Origin: Thozetella sp. PMI_491
Taxonomy: Eukaryota; Ascomycota; Sordariomycetes; Chaetosphaeriales; Chaetosphaeriaceae
Assembly (NCBI GenBank): GCA_021432635.1
Contig: MU270105.1
Location: forward strand, 124,001 to 188,000
Direction of reading: 5' to 3'
DNA: 64,000 nucleotides
Below, piece after piece: positions 31,756 to 42,567 of the stretch. Under the pieces are notes generated by a model that made no database searches, was not told the origin of the DNA, and saw only the letters and a program-made list of their open reading frames with translations. Position numbers and translations under genes: made by a program. Position 1 is the stretch's first letter, and each line of letters starts with the position of its first letter.

Positions 31756-33318
31756 CTATCCTATTGAACTCGTTGACTTCCAGGTGCCATTGCCCAAAAG
31801 ACTTTGTTGCAGCTCGCTGCCAGACATATAGTAAAGCCTGACCTGATCCAACCAGCCCACAGCAGCGATTCCAGAATCAGCGGTGCTCCACTTGGTAGAT
31901 GACCCTGACTTCGTCCACGCTGTGTCTGATCCAGAGCGGAGGTACTCAACAATGGTGCCCGTCGTCGTGTCCGAATAGTAGAAGCGGAATGTGTCTGGCG
32001 TTGGCACGTAGCATGCCGCGAGGGAAGAAGACACGTTCCAGCTTGAGGGTGATCCGGTCGCGACGTTTACAGCTGCGGAGCTCTGCGTTAGCGATTCATG
32101 ACTATGCATACAGCAGGGCATTGAGAACCTACCGCTCTTCCATCCACCATCGTATACCAGCTCTGATGGGAGGTTGCTCTGCGAGTCGGCATAAAATACG
32201 CTGATCTTGGGGCCAGTGGCCCAGGTAGCAGCAATGCGCGAACCAGCGGCGGCGCTTGCCTTCAGCTCACCGTCTTTCCATCCACTCTTAGCTTCGCTAG
32301 CACCGTTCAGCTCCACGAGAGAACCGCTTTCCGATTGGTAGTACACCCTGGCGCCGGAGTCTCCGAGCCAGACAGCCGCCAGACCGGACTGGGGGTGAAC
32401 CTTATTGGTGGCGTTGGTCGTGATGACGCTTGTCGAGGTTGTCGAGCAAGTGAGGTAGCTCTTTTGACATGATATCTCCATCTTGGAGATGCTGGAACTG
32501 TCCCCGGAGCTTGAGATGTAGAACAGAGTCGCCAAGACGTTGCTGGAGTCGTCGAGTCTAGACACTAAAGCCATTGGGGTTTTGAGAGACGGGGCACTGG
32601 AGACGTCGAGTTTGTCCGTCAGATTAAAAGAGGCGCCTCCGCCATATGTCGAGTATTTTATGTCGGTGGAGCCGGCAGCTTGGTAAAAGACTTGGATGGA
32701 CGGGTTCTTGCCGTTAGTGGTGTCGACAGCAGCAACGGCTGCGGGGACTAGGTTCGCCGAGGAGGAGGAGGAGGCCCCTGTCGCCGTGCTGGTGCTGGCG
32801 GTACTTGTTCGTGTGCTCGAGCCCGAGCCTGTCCCGCTACTAGTAGTCGCCGCTCCTCCCCCAGATCCTGAAGAGTTTTTCTCGTTCGCGGCGCCATTGC
32901 TGTTTGCTTTGCTCGCGACGACTCCTCCCACCACCGCGGCTACAACAATGACGATAACTCCCACAACCAGGGCGATGATCCACTTCCTAGTCAACACGAA
33001 CCCACGAGGCTTTTCAGTAGTCGGCCGTGCGGCCTCCTGGTCGACGACGGCTTGTCCCCCTAAATTGTCTGACGATTTGTCCAGGGGAACTGACGTAGCC
33101 TCAGGGTACGGACCCTTGTCTAGGTATGCAGGCGGAGGTAATACCTCGGGGTATGAATGTTGGTTATATGCTACCTCGGGGTAGACATGTTGAGAGTTGG
33201 CGGCTACCTCCGGATAGTTTTCGAGGGGCACCACCTCGGGCAGCTGCGTGTAGCGGCCCTCTGGGAACCCCGAGCCCGGCACCCCCGATGAAGCGTTTGC
33301 CTGGGGCGTGGAAGTCAT
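31756..33318 (-). CDS. Membrane-anchored fungal fucose-specific lectin
   Basis: Two exons, 32133-33318 and 31756-32072; the 60-bp intron 32073-32132 is divisible by three and could be read through. The join gives WKSAVNVATG. An ATG at 33330 is an alternative start. Order: an N-terminal cytosolic part with four to five YPEV/YPEA repeats (about residues 20-75), one membrane helix (WIIALVVGVIVIVVAAVVGGVV, about 112-133), a Ser/Gly/Thr-rich linker, then a domain of about 310 residues with repeated FYQ..G..I...Y, LFYISSSGD, VYYQSESGSLVEL, FRFYYSDTTTGTIVEY and VRLYYMSGS strands. That is the pattern of the six-bladed fungal fucose lectin (AAL type). The lectin would face outward or into the secretory lumen. 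The anchored layout is common in Sordariomycetes-type genomes. Confidence 0.8.
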   Translation of the reverse strand: MTSTPQANASSGVPGSGFPEGRYTQLPEVVPLENYPEVAANSQHVYPEVAYNQHSYPEVLPPPAYLDKGPYPEATSVPLDKSSDNLGGQAVVDQEAARPTTEKPRGFVLTRKWIIALVVGVIVIVVAAVVGGVVASKANSNGAANEKNSSGSGGGAATTSSGTGSGSSTRTSTASTSTATGASSSSSANLVPAAVAAVDTTNGKNPSIQVFYQAAGSTDIKYSTYGGGASFNLTDKLDVSSAPSLKTPMALVSRLDDSSNVLATLFYISSSGDSSSISKMEISCQKSYLTCSTTSTSVITTNATNKVHPQSGLAAVWLGDSGARVYYQSESGSLVELNGASEAKSGWKDGELKASAAAGSRIAATWATGPKISVFYADSQSNLPSELVYDGGWKSGRFSMPCCMHSHESLTQSSAAVNVATGSPSSWNVSSSLAACYVPTPDTFRFYYSDTTTGTIVEYLRSGSDTAWTKSGSSTKWSTADSGIAAVGWLDQVRLYYMSGSELQQSLLGNGTWKSTSSIG

Positions 33319-34524
33319 GATGTTAGTCAATGCCGAGTTGAGCGAGGGCCTTCATCTCCTCCGGTATACTGCTTTCGCGCTACGGACGTCTGGTCTGCTC
33401 GGGGATGGACTGCGCAGCATCTAATACAACAGGTGATCGGACAAACTAACCATTGCAGCCGGTCGATGCGCAGTTCTCCAGCTACGCACCGTTCATTGTA
33501 AACCAATGGAGAAGAGGTTCGCCGGAGAGACTCGGTGGTGGTCGAAGATGAAGGGCAAAGCAGGATGTCACTGAGAAAGTTTGGAGCGGAGAAGAACTCG
33601 CATTTTGTGGCAATCTGTGCCGGGTAGTGCGAGCCTTACCATGGGCATCCTCTATCGGGGGTGCCCGTTTGTGCCGTGTAGTGGGATCGGTCTACCCTCC
33701 ACCAAGACGGCCAGGGTAGGGTACGATCCGGGGGCCATGATTGGCTTGAGATGCAAAACATGAGGCTCAACTGGGCTGGCCGTTTTCAGCTCCGATGCGA
33801 ATGCAGCACTAGGGGGCCTCGAAGTGGATTGAGGACAGCCGTCAACAGGAATAACAGCAGGCACACCACATAAATCTCACTAGCGTACTGGCTCCCTGCA
33901 TGTGCAATTTCCCGACGAGGCTGTGAGGCTTCACGACCATGATGGGTTTCATGGCTAAATCGGTCAGTTGAAAAGATCAGGACAAGAATTTATCTACGGC
34001 GATGGTACGCATTTGTGCCTGTGGTAGTCGCTGGTGCAGACGCGCGCGGGGCGGTCCTCAAGAGTAGGTGTATTACCAGTGCGCCGTGCACCTGATGATA
34101 CGACGAACTCGCATTTTAGCCGAAGAGGGTATTGGACCAGGTAGTGCATGCGTATCGTGTCTTACACGCCGATACGGCACTTGGGTACATTACGTACCTC
34201 GGTAGTGCTCCAGCTCAGCTGGCATACCTAATGTCTCTCCTAAAGTGGTGCGCATCACTGCTTTCCGGATTAATATATAGGTATCTAGGTAGTTACCTAC
34301 CCAACCAGGCTGGAGCTGCAACAGCTAACATCAATCTTGTATAATATTTTAACTCCCGCTAGACCGTTCAGCCCGTGCCGTCCCAATGGATTCCCGGATA
34401 TTCGGGTATCAAGTCGCTACTGTGTTCCGCGAGGGATAAGCAGAAGTAGCTATCAACCTTCAGGAGGACTAGTTGTCTTGTCTATTCTATTTTGGATTCC
34501 GCCTTGATGGATTTTGATGAGTTG
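33319..34524. other. Intergenic, no gene seen
   Basis: 5' flank of the lectin gene and 3' flank of the Zn2Cys6 gene. Short frames have no recognisable content. Confidence 0.55.
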
Positions 34525-36786
34525 TCAACGACCGAGTATCTCAGTGTCGGTGTGCAAGAGGTGATCAAAGTTGTTGAATGAATCTACGCTCAAGGCCATG
34601 TCTAGGAAGTCAGAGAAGTCAGAGACGTCTCGCGTCGCAAGGTTCGGCGCCATCCCAAGGCCCACGATGCTGCCGCCGTCCTCGTCCGGCCGCGTCGGGT
34701 CCGGCGCATCCTCCGGCGTTGGCCCGCTGAATCCCGTCCGGAACCGGTTGTTTACCAAGTCCGACTTGGCGAGCATGTCCCGCACAATGTCAGCGCTGCT
34801 GGCGGCGACGCTCATGTTGCTGGCAGCTAGCAGCTCGAAGACTTCGACCGACTTGTCAGCGGCGCGGCGCGCCGCCACGCTCGATGGGCTGATGGGATAG
34901 GCAATGAGGAAGCCGACGATTGTCATGGCTGCGTTCCACTGCCACTGGAACGCCTCGACCCAGCCACTGAGTAAATCCGTCTCGCTCAGCACTTGGTGTA
35001 TGATTTGTGTGTGGGTGATGGCATGTCGGATGCACGACGCAGCGTGGGCCTCGGCCACGGGGGAGTAGCCGCCTTGACGATGGACGAAGTTGACAAATGG
35101 CCGGTGCAGGTTGAGCGTCAAGGTGTGGTAGAGGAGCTCGAGCCAGATCCGTTGCCTCTGGAGCCATAGCGGCGCTTGCAAGTCGATCGACAGAGGGGTT
35201 CTGTCGCACGAGAAGGGTTCACCCGACGCTCGTCGCTTGGTCTTGAGCTCGCTCGGCAGCCGCTCTAACCACGACTCTAGAAGGTACATGTTGTCTGTGA
35301 GCGACTTGGCACAGGCTTCCAACAGCTCCGGGTCGTCATATGGTGACCTGGCTCCTGACTCCTCCAAAACGGCGGCGACTCCATCGTCCAGCGCCGTATA
35401 GACAGCACGAGCAGAAATGACCAGCTTCTGGAGCTGGACGTTGTAGCTCAGCCAAGTCACACCAGCCGGCCCGGTCTCAACAGTAGGAGCGGCGAGTGCG
35501 GCGATTTCTTGGCTATCGCTGGGGAGCGAGCAGTTGAATTCGGTGAATGAGACGGCAAAGGGCCGGCCAAGCTTCATGCTCATCTTACCTTCGAACACTA
35601 ACAGCATCCACCATGCCCGCTTTCTCTGCTCCCTCTCGAGTAGGGGCATCTCGGGCGGCGGCTCAAGGTGGAGGCCTAGGGCCTGCGCCGTGCGGACCGC
35701 GGTGGCCAGGGTGCTGTGAGCCATGTTAGAAAACATGGCGGACGAGAGGTAGATGGCGCTAAATATCTGGCACTGCAACGTTGTCATGGACGGGCTCTCA
35801 AATTCTCTGGCGAGTAGGGCCTGGCATCGGCGGTAGAACCAGCGGCCAGGAATCCCGACGTCCGGCTCGGTGGTCCCATCCCCACCTGGCGGGGTCTTTG
35901 GAAGCAAGGAATGACCACATTGCATGCAAAGAGCTAGAACGATATCGACAAGGGCCGAGGGCTTGCGGACAGTCCCGGTCGGGTCCCAGAGAGAGTCGTA
36001 GTGAGCTTGGAATTCGCGCTCGTCGAAGATTGGGAAGGCCCACTGGAGGAAGTGCCGATAGAGCGCCAGATAAAATCCTTCACGCGTGCGCGATAAGGAC
36101 TTTGATGCTCTGCTGGTGATGGCTGCGTGGTCGTCCGAGTAGTCAGCTGGGGCTCCGGGGTAGGGAAGTGTCTGGGCCCCTTCGACCTTAGGCAGCTGCA
36201 CTTGATAGGATGAAGGGTTCTGGGATAGCTCCTTTACGAGGAACGAGCTTATTCGCACGAGAAAATAGTGCACGGAAGCCGGGCCGTAATAGCACGAGGT
36301 GTGGGATAGGCATGATCTAAAGTAAACCCCTTCCCATCGTCGCGACCCCTTTCGTTGGCTTGGCCTGGCAAGAGTCGTCCGGGTGAGATCAGTACCTTCC
36401 TGGCTGCCGTGCTGGGATCGAGATGCGGCATGAGTTCTTGCTTCGCCGTTATGACGGGCCGTAGCCTCGGCCTCGAGCTGTTTCACCCGCTCGCGGAGCT
36501 GTTCGACCTCCCGGAGCGCCTGGGGAAGCGAGCGTACCTCGCCGAAGCCGCTATTGGCGCAGGTGCCGCCCCGGCTCTGGCAGTTGCGGCAAGGGACAAA
36601 TGCGTCACATTTGACCCGGTGGGCCCGACACCAGTCGCATGCCCTTGACACCTGCTTCCGCTTCGGCCGGACCTGTGCGGGAGTAGCTGCCAAGTCGGAG
36701 CCCGAGTCGGTGGCCGGCTGTGGGCCGGAGTTATCCTGGCCGGGGAGGACGGACGGCGGCAAAACGTCGACAAAAACCGGGAACAT
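34525..36786 (-). CDS. Zn2Cys6 fungal-specific transcription factor
   Basis: One open frame of 753 residues. The binuclear zinc cluster has Cys at 50, 53, 60, 66, 69 and 76 (spacing 2-6-5-2-6) after a basic stretch PKRKQVSR. A short coiled coil follows (LPQALREVEQLRERVKQLEAE, about 85-110), the usual dimer linker. The middle homology domain (fungal_trans) is seen in FPIFDEREFQAHYDSLWD, AIYLSSAMFSNMAHSTLATAVRTAQALGLH and EREQRKRAWWMLLVFE. The C-terminus is acidic, with Asp/Phe/Leu residues typical of activation tails. The target pathway cannot be read; there is no obvious co-regulated cluster. Intron absence is unusual but possible; a small intron could be hidden in frame. Confidence 0.85.
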   Translation of the reverse strand: MFPVFVDVLPPSVLPGQDNSGPQPATDSGSDLAATPAQVRPKRKQVSRACDWCRAHRVKCDAFVPCRNCQSRGGTCANSGFGEVRSLPQALREVEQLRERVKQLEAEATARHNGEARTHAASRSQHGSQEGTDLTRTTLARPSQRKGSRRWEGVYFRSCLSHTSCYYGPASVHYFLVRISSFLVKELSQNPSSYQVQLPKVEGAQTLPYPGAPADYSDDHAAITSRASKSLSRTREGFYLALYRHFLQWAFPIFDEREFQAHYDSLWDPTGTVRKPSALVDIVLALCMQCGHSLLPKTPPGGDGTTEPDVGIPGRWFYRRCQALLAREFESPSMTTLQCQIFSAIYLSSAMFSNMAHSTLATAVRTAQALGLHLEPPPEMPLLEREQRKRAWWMLLVFEGKMSMKLGRPFAVSFTEFNCSLPSDSQEIAALAAPTVETGPAGVTWLSYNVQLQKLVISARAVYTALDDGVAAVLEESGARSPYDDPELLEACAKSLTDNMYLLESWLERLPSELKTKRRASGEPFSCDRTPLSIDLQAPLWLQRQRIWLELLYHTLTLNLHRPFVNFVHRQGGYSPVAEAHAASCIRHAITHTQIIHQVLSETDLLSGWVEAFQWQWNAAMTIVGFLIAYPISPSSVAARRAADKSVEVFELLAASNMSVAASSADIVRDMLAKSDLVNNRFRTGFSGPTPEDAPDPTRPDEDGGSIVGLGMAPNLATRDVSDFSDFLDMALSVDSFNNFDHLLHTDTEILGR

Positions 36787-38338
36787 TTATAATGCGGTCG
36801 CCTCCGAAACAGACTGAGAGGGATAAAAGGGCCTATTGCCTTCGCCACACCGCCTCCTGCAGTCTTTTTCTTTGCTCCTGGATGCCGAAAGAGGTGACTC
36901 GTTAGAAGGGGCTTGACACGGCAGCCGGAGTTTAGGAGTTTGCTCAAAGGAGTTTCGTAGACAATCTGGCCAATCAGCGATGAAGTAAACGCGGTTCTGT
37001 CCCGCCAAGACCTGGATCTGGCACTAACTCGTGGACCCGCTCGCCCAGCGTTGTTCGCAAGCCGCCTGCCTGGGTTTTCCGTGCTACCGCCGTCCTAAGG
37101 CTCAGGAGGGAAAAGACCCTATGTACGGAATAAGTAGCCGTCCATTCAGCACGCCAATGGATCCAATGGCAACCGTCTCGAGGGCGCCCAAAGTTGCCTA
37201 CTGCGCCAGGGTCGGGCGCCTCAGACACGGTGGGGTGGCGACGGGGATCGATCAGATATGGCGTTCGGAGAGGGAAGTGATAGAATTGGTCTGGCACGAG
37301 CGGTGGCGTGCTGTGTGGCCCAGGTTTGGCATTCCTGTAGGAGCCGCCGCTGTCTGCTTATGCGTCGCCAGCAAGCCCCCCTCCCCTCCCCGTGCGAGTC
37401 TTCAAAAGCGGTGTTGAGACAGCACGGCGGCCAGGCCAGCCTCACAGTTTCCAAGGGGGGTCATGTTGGGGAAGCGGGCAACCCCACGTCCGCGTCCCCG
37501 CTAAACTAAGTGTGGAAATTGGGGTGCTCGCCTACTGGCTCCATGTACCAAACCATGTGGGCGGCCTTTTGGGCGGATTGGATGGCACCCACCTCCAGGT
37601 TTTTACCCTGTGCTTCGCAAAAGATTCGAACCGTGCGGCCACGCCAGGCGCCTTCGGCTGAGGCACGGCACACAACCACCTTAGAGAGACGGTACAGGGC
37701 CTTGGCTCCCTAAGGTGGAGGAAATGGGCATGGCCCTACCCTCCTTCACGGACCCCCGAGCGCCTCGTCGGCCGGAGACGCAGAGGCATTGGCCCAGCGC
37801 ATCCCGTAGTTCCACGAGGGCAGGTAGTGGCGTAGTAGGAACAACAAGGAGAATGCACTCATGCTGCGGGCAGCCGCAGGACGGGCACGGTACTGCGAAA
37901 CAGATGTTCATACATATATGCCTGATGTGTGGTTCGGCCTCGAGGGGTTGATTATTTTTGTCCCCTTGTCCCCTTGTCCACATGCATGGATCTCTGGAGG
38001 GTTGGTCAGAAGAGGGAGAGCATCCGCGGCTTGGGCGTGGGGGTCCACCCTCCACCAACCCGCAACCCGGCCGGGGGGGTAGGAGCGAGCGCCTGGCCTG
38101 GCCCCACCCCGAACCCCCCATCGTCCCGACTCACTCGAACTCGGTCGTACCTCCCGCAATTTTAGGCTCGTCGCCTTCTCCCCGTCTCTCCTCTACCCGT
38201 CGTATCGCGCACCCGCCAGGACATCCAGCATCGCCCCGGCGTCGCCAATCGAGCCCGCCCCGTCTGCGCGCCGCCTGGCGATTGCCTCTTGCGACCCCGT
38301 TGCACGGTATCGGCGCAGTAGGAGGATGCCCGCGCTCC
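36787..38338. other. Intergenic between divergent regulators
   Basis: 1.55 kb separate the divergent start codons of two transcription-factor genes, room for long regulated promoters. A CCCCTTGTCCCCTTGTCC tandem lies near 37962-37979 and several CCGG-rich boxes follow. Frames such as 37715-37951 show no family content. Confidence 0.5.
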
Positions 38339-41010
38339 ATGGCCACCCAACAGCCTCCCAACGGCATCGGGGCCGGGTACAAGCGCGCCAGCAGGAAGAA
38401 CGCCCCGCGCCGCTTCGCCTGCGAATTCCCGGGCTGTGAGAAGCTCTATACGAGGGCCGAGCATCTCCAGCGCCATCAGCTCAACCGTACGTCTTTTTTG
38501 TTTCCTTCTTTTTCCGCCTGGTGGGGACGGGCGATCCTGGGCACGGCTGACCCCCAATCGCAGATGAGCCCAAGGAGATCTTCCGATGCGACGTGGCAGG
38601 GTGCGAGCAGAAGTTTGTGCGCGCAGACCTTTTGGCTCGCCACCGCAAGCGGCATTCTTCCTCATACATTCCCCGTAACCGTGTCGCCAGCTTCGATCCC
38701 CCCAAGGACGGATCCCCCGGGCGGTCCGCCGGGCCCCCCGGGAGCGCCGTGGTGTCGCCTCCGCCGTCCGGCGTCGAGGGCCGGCCCTCCAGCTATGGCA
38801 ATGCGCCCCATGATGCAGCTATCCTACTTACACCGGACTCATCCACTCATCCGCCGGCATCGCTCCCACCCCCTGGCGCGCCGTCCATCACCCAGGGCCC
38901 GTCCAACTGGTCCGCCTCCATCCCGGACATGGCCGCCTGCAACATCATCCGCCCCAAGCCGGGCTACTACCATCGCGAACCCCCACCGATCCCGGACCAG
39001 CCACCGGTTATGCCATTTGGCAACGTCCAGTTCCAAACCGACGAGATCTCGCGCGACAACTTCGCCGTGTGGCTGTTCGATCCTCAGGCCAACTACAACG
39101 AGTTCAGCGTCACTAACCTCCCCTTCCTCGAAGGCGGCCTCGAGTCGACCTTCAACAGCAATATCCATTATGACTATGAGTCGCTGACCAGCGGCCGCTC
39201 CCAGCTAGAGACACCGCCCCGGATGGCTGAGACTGACGAACTTCTCACAGAGTTCCGCCGTCAGGAGATCCTGCATTGGTTCCAAACCTTCCGGACTAAG
39301 CAGCCCAAGGCTGAGCCCCAGATCGCCAACCTGGTCCATGAGAGCGGCGGCGACCTGCCCGCCCTGAACGTCGAGATGATGCGCGACTGCCTCCAGGAGT
39401 TCTGGGAGCATGTTTCGCCGCGCCTCCCTATCGTGCACCAGCCCACATTTTCCTGCAGCCGGTGTCCCATCATTTTGCTCATGGTCATGATCGCCCTCGG
39501 CGCTGCTTCCCTGCGCAGTAGGGATTCGACTGGCAACCTGTCCGACTACGGTGGCTTCGCCGATGTCATCATCCAGAGCGTACGTTGGGAGATTGTCACG
39601 GCCGAGGAGGCGTCGCCGCCGGTGGGGCTGTGGGTAGCGCAGGCCCTCCTCCTCGTCGAGTTCTACGAGAAGATGTACTCGTCCCGGCGGCTGCACGAAC
39701 GTGCCCACATCTACCACTCGGCGACGCTCACGCTGCTGCGGCGCGGCAGCCCCCTGATCGGGCGCTCAGGCAGCGAGTCCCCGCCCGAGATGCCCTCGGC
39801 AGAGAACCCGCACGGAGTCGGGCTCGACTCGCGGACCTCGTGGACCCGGTGGGCCGAGCGGGAGGCTATGCACCGAGTCGTGTTCGCCGCCTTCATGATG
39901 GACATCATCCACGCCGCCATGTTCGGCCACGCCGCTGACATGGCCCCCCACGAAATCCGACTGCTCCTCCCGTGCGATGAGAGCCTCTGGGCTGCGACGA
40001 GCCCCGAGGCAGTGCGCCAGCTAGACCAAAACTTGCGCATGTACGGCGTCAAGTCAGTCTCATTCCTGGATGGCCTCAAGCGCGCGCTGCACGGCAAGGA
40101 CGTTAAGACGCACTCTTTCGGTCGCATGATAATTATGTCGGGCCTTTTGAGCGTTGGTTGGCACTTAAGCCACCGGGAGACCCATCTCAAATGGCTTGAC
40201 CTGACGACTCCATCGACCGAGACCCAGGATGGTTGGAAGAAGATCTTGCTCAACGCCTTCGACGAGTGGAAGGGCAGCTTCGACGTTGCCCAGGGCACCA
40301 TGGGCAGCCCGACGTCCGACCCTTCGGGCCAGCGGGGCGCCAACGGCCCGATCCAGAGCGCCGCCGTGCTATACCACCTGGCCCACATTAGCCTGCATGT
40401 CGACATCGTCGACTGCCAGGTCTACGCCGGGGCGAAGCGTCTCCTCGGCCGTAAGGTATCGACGCGCGACCTGTCCAACGTTGTGTCCCGTATGCGACAC
40501 TGGGCCACGCTGCCGTCGACCCGCCATGCCGTGCTGCACGCCTTCAAGCTGCTCCACCGCGTGCTGGTCGACCCGCGCCGCAGCGCCACTGACCGGAAGC
40601 GCCAGAGCATGTCGGCCGTCACCCTACCCCCAATCGAAGTCCAGACCTACTCGTGCCACAGCGAGTCAGACCTCCACCGTCCGTGGATCATGTACTACGC
40701 CGCGCTGTGCATCTGGTGCTTCGTCCGCGCCCTCAGCCGCCGCGATTCGCTGCAGGAAACCCACGTAACGATGGCTCCTCGCGCGCCCAAGCCCGCCCCC
40801 GTCAACTACCGACGTGTCGTGTCGTACTTGTCCGCGGTTGCGAATCTCTCCGAACTAAGCGAGGCCGCCGGACCCAGTCTGGCCGAGGGTCTACCCGATT
40901 TGCTCGATGCCCTACACGGCATCTTTTCGGAGGCGCATTCCGAGCTTCTCCGAGAGGCCCACGAGCGCTTGCTTGTCTGCAAAGAGATGCTTGTTGGCGC
41001 GGGTGGCTGA
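38339..41010 (+). CDS. Transcription factor with two C2H2 fingers and fungal_trans domain
   Basis: Two exons, 38339-38486 and 38564-41010, 864 residues. The intron falls inside finger 1 and restores its last His (HLQRHQLNH). Finger 1 is CEFPGCEKLYTRAEHLQRH.. and finger 2 is CDVAGCEQKFVRADLLARHRKRH, both near the N-terminus (about residues 26-80). A Pro/Ser-rich linker follows, then a fungal_trans region (PRLPIVHQPTFSC, WVAQALLLVEFYEKMYSSRRLHERAHIYHSATLTLLRRG, HRVVFAAFMMDIIHAAMFGH). This combination defines a fungal family related to yeast-type Klf1/Msn-like regulators; the regulon is unknown. GC-rich codon use fits a core gene. Confidence 0.85.
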
Positions 41011-41669
41011 GCCTTGCGCCGCTGATGACATTGGCATCGCTCGCTCACTAGCCGGTGGTTACAAAGTCCTAGCGGCGGTGATATCTACAACTGCTTCATT
41101 TGCTTATAGATGCGGTGCGGGACCTAGGGAGGCGTAATGGAATACGCATACAAATCCCATGTTGTCGGCGCACAAGGGACAAGTCTGTAGGCATTGGTTT
41201 CAGTGAGTGCACGAACCCGCAAGCCAGTAGCACCCAGCTAATTCTTCTCGTAGTGCGCTTCGGCGTACCACGCGAAATGGTTGGCGGGCGTGGATTTATA
41301 CATACGATCTAGCGGGTCAGGAACAAGGGTTGGGTTGGAGTGGGCATGCTCCTGGGTTACGAAGCGGCGCATATGGGCGGTTGAGGGAAGACCAGGTTTT
41401 AGATATCGTGGGCTGTTGGGCACGGTTTTTCATTCTCATGCCTGTAAATACTAGATACCCCTTGCCTGTGCAGGTCGAGAAAAAAAGGCCGTGCTCCGCT
41501 AGGCATTCCTCCGGAACATGCCTTCCCATGCCCTTCCCATGCGAACGCCGCGGTGCCTATGGAATGCCTGCCCATGCCGAGGCCTTATTTGTCAAGAAGC
41601 TTCTTCGACAATAGAGGGTTAACCGGCCGTGGTAGATAGAGTGAGAGCAGCATGCTCTCCTGCTTCAGT
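41011..41669. other. Intergenic, no gene seen
   Basis: 3' flanks of two converging genes. A direct repeat TGCCTTCCCATGCCCTTCCCATGC lies near 41519-41542. Nothing else recognised. Confidence 0.55.
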
Positions 41670-42333
41670 TCATTCTGTCTTGGGTTCGCCTTCTTGCCCG
41701 TCTTCTAGCTCTACACCCGCGACGGCGCCATCCAAACCCTCCGCATTGCTGCCTTCTAAGCTCTCCGACTTGGCCAAGAAGTAGTCAACCACGGCGGTGT
41801 GGTTGTTAAATGATGCAAGGTCTAGTGGCACGTAGTTCTTGTCGTTGGCAAGCACTGGCGACGCCCCGTTCTCGACGAGGAGCTTCACCGTGTCCAAGTG
41901 CCCTCCCAGGGCAGCCCAGTGCAGGCCGGTGTTTCCATACTCATTAGGTGCGTCCAGAAAAGACTGCCTCTCGTCTTTAGGCCGAGACGCAAACGCCTCT
42001 ACGAGAATTTTAACGATCTCTGCGGCCTGATTAGAACTGGGTGCCTAGGGGGTCGAGAGCCTGTTTTCGAGGAGCTTGCAGAGGCCCTAGGCCTGCGATA
42101 GCTGTCCCGTTTCGCAGAGATAGGACACAGAACTCACCGAGGTGCCCATTCCCCGTCGCCATGTGCAGGCAAGTCGACTTTCCTTCATCCTTGGCTAGCA
42201 CAAGCAGCTCCGCCTTGGACACTTTTTCCCGCTCGGCAAGAGAGGAGAGGAGTGCTTCTAGATCATCCTTCTCTCCCGCTCGCGCAAAGTAAACGAGGTC
42301 GTCGATCTCTTCTTCGCTTATTTGGGGCGCCAT
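41670..42333 (-). CDS. Small ankyrin-repeat protein (YAR1-like)
   Basis: Two exons, 42138-42333 and 41670-42019, 181 residues; the join restores NGHLEIVKILVEA, a textbook ankyrin helix. Further repeats are NEYGNTGLHWAALGGHLDTVKLLVENGASP and NYVPLDLASFNNHTAVVDYFLA. The N-terminus is acidic and helical (ISEEEIDDLVYFARAGEKDDLEALL) and the C-terminus is Glu-rich. Size, order and acidic tail fit Yar1-type chaperones of ribosomal protein uS3, but I call this by resemblance only. Cytosolic or nuclear. It lies 234 bp from the SPO11 end, same strand. Confidence 0.75.
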
Positions 42334-42567
42334 CTTTGCTCAGTCGCGGTGCTCGCTGCCGAGTCGGTGGTTGATGCCCAGAGCGGGCTCTAGTGCATGG
42401 CGATGAAATTTTGTTCAAGTACGGTGCGGGGTCGGCGTAGCTACACTGTCCCCGCCCCCCTTTTTGCCAGCTTCAGGCGGTGGTGTCACTAGCTCTGAGC
42501 CCCAACCTAGCATCTACTAAGCAGAGGCAAGGTTTCTTCAAGGTCGTTATCGTAGCTCATTGAGCGT

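Noticed and set aside
37595-37630. tRNA T-loop GGTTCGAATC on the minus strand
   Set aside because: The stem around it does not pair and no D-arm or acceptor is found at tRNA distance.
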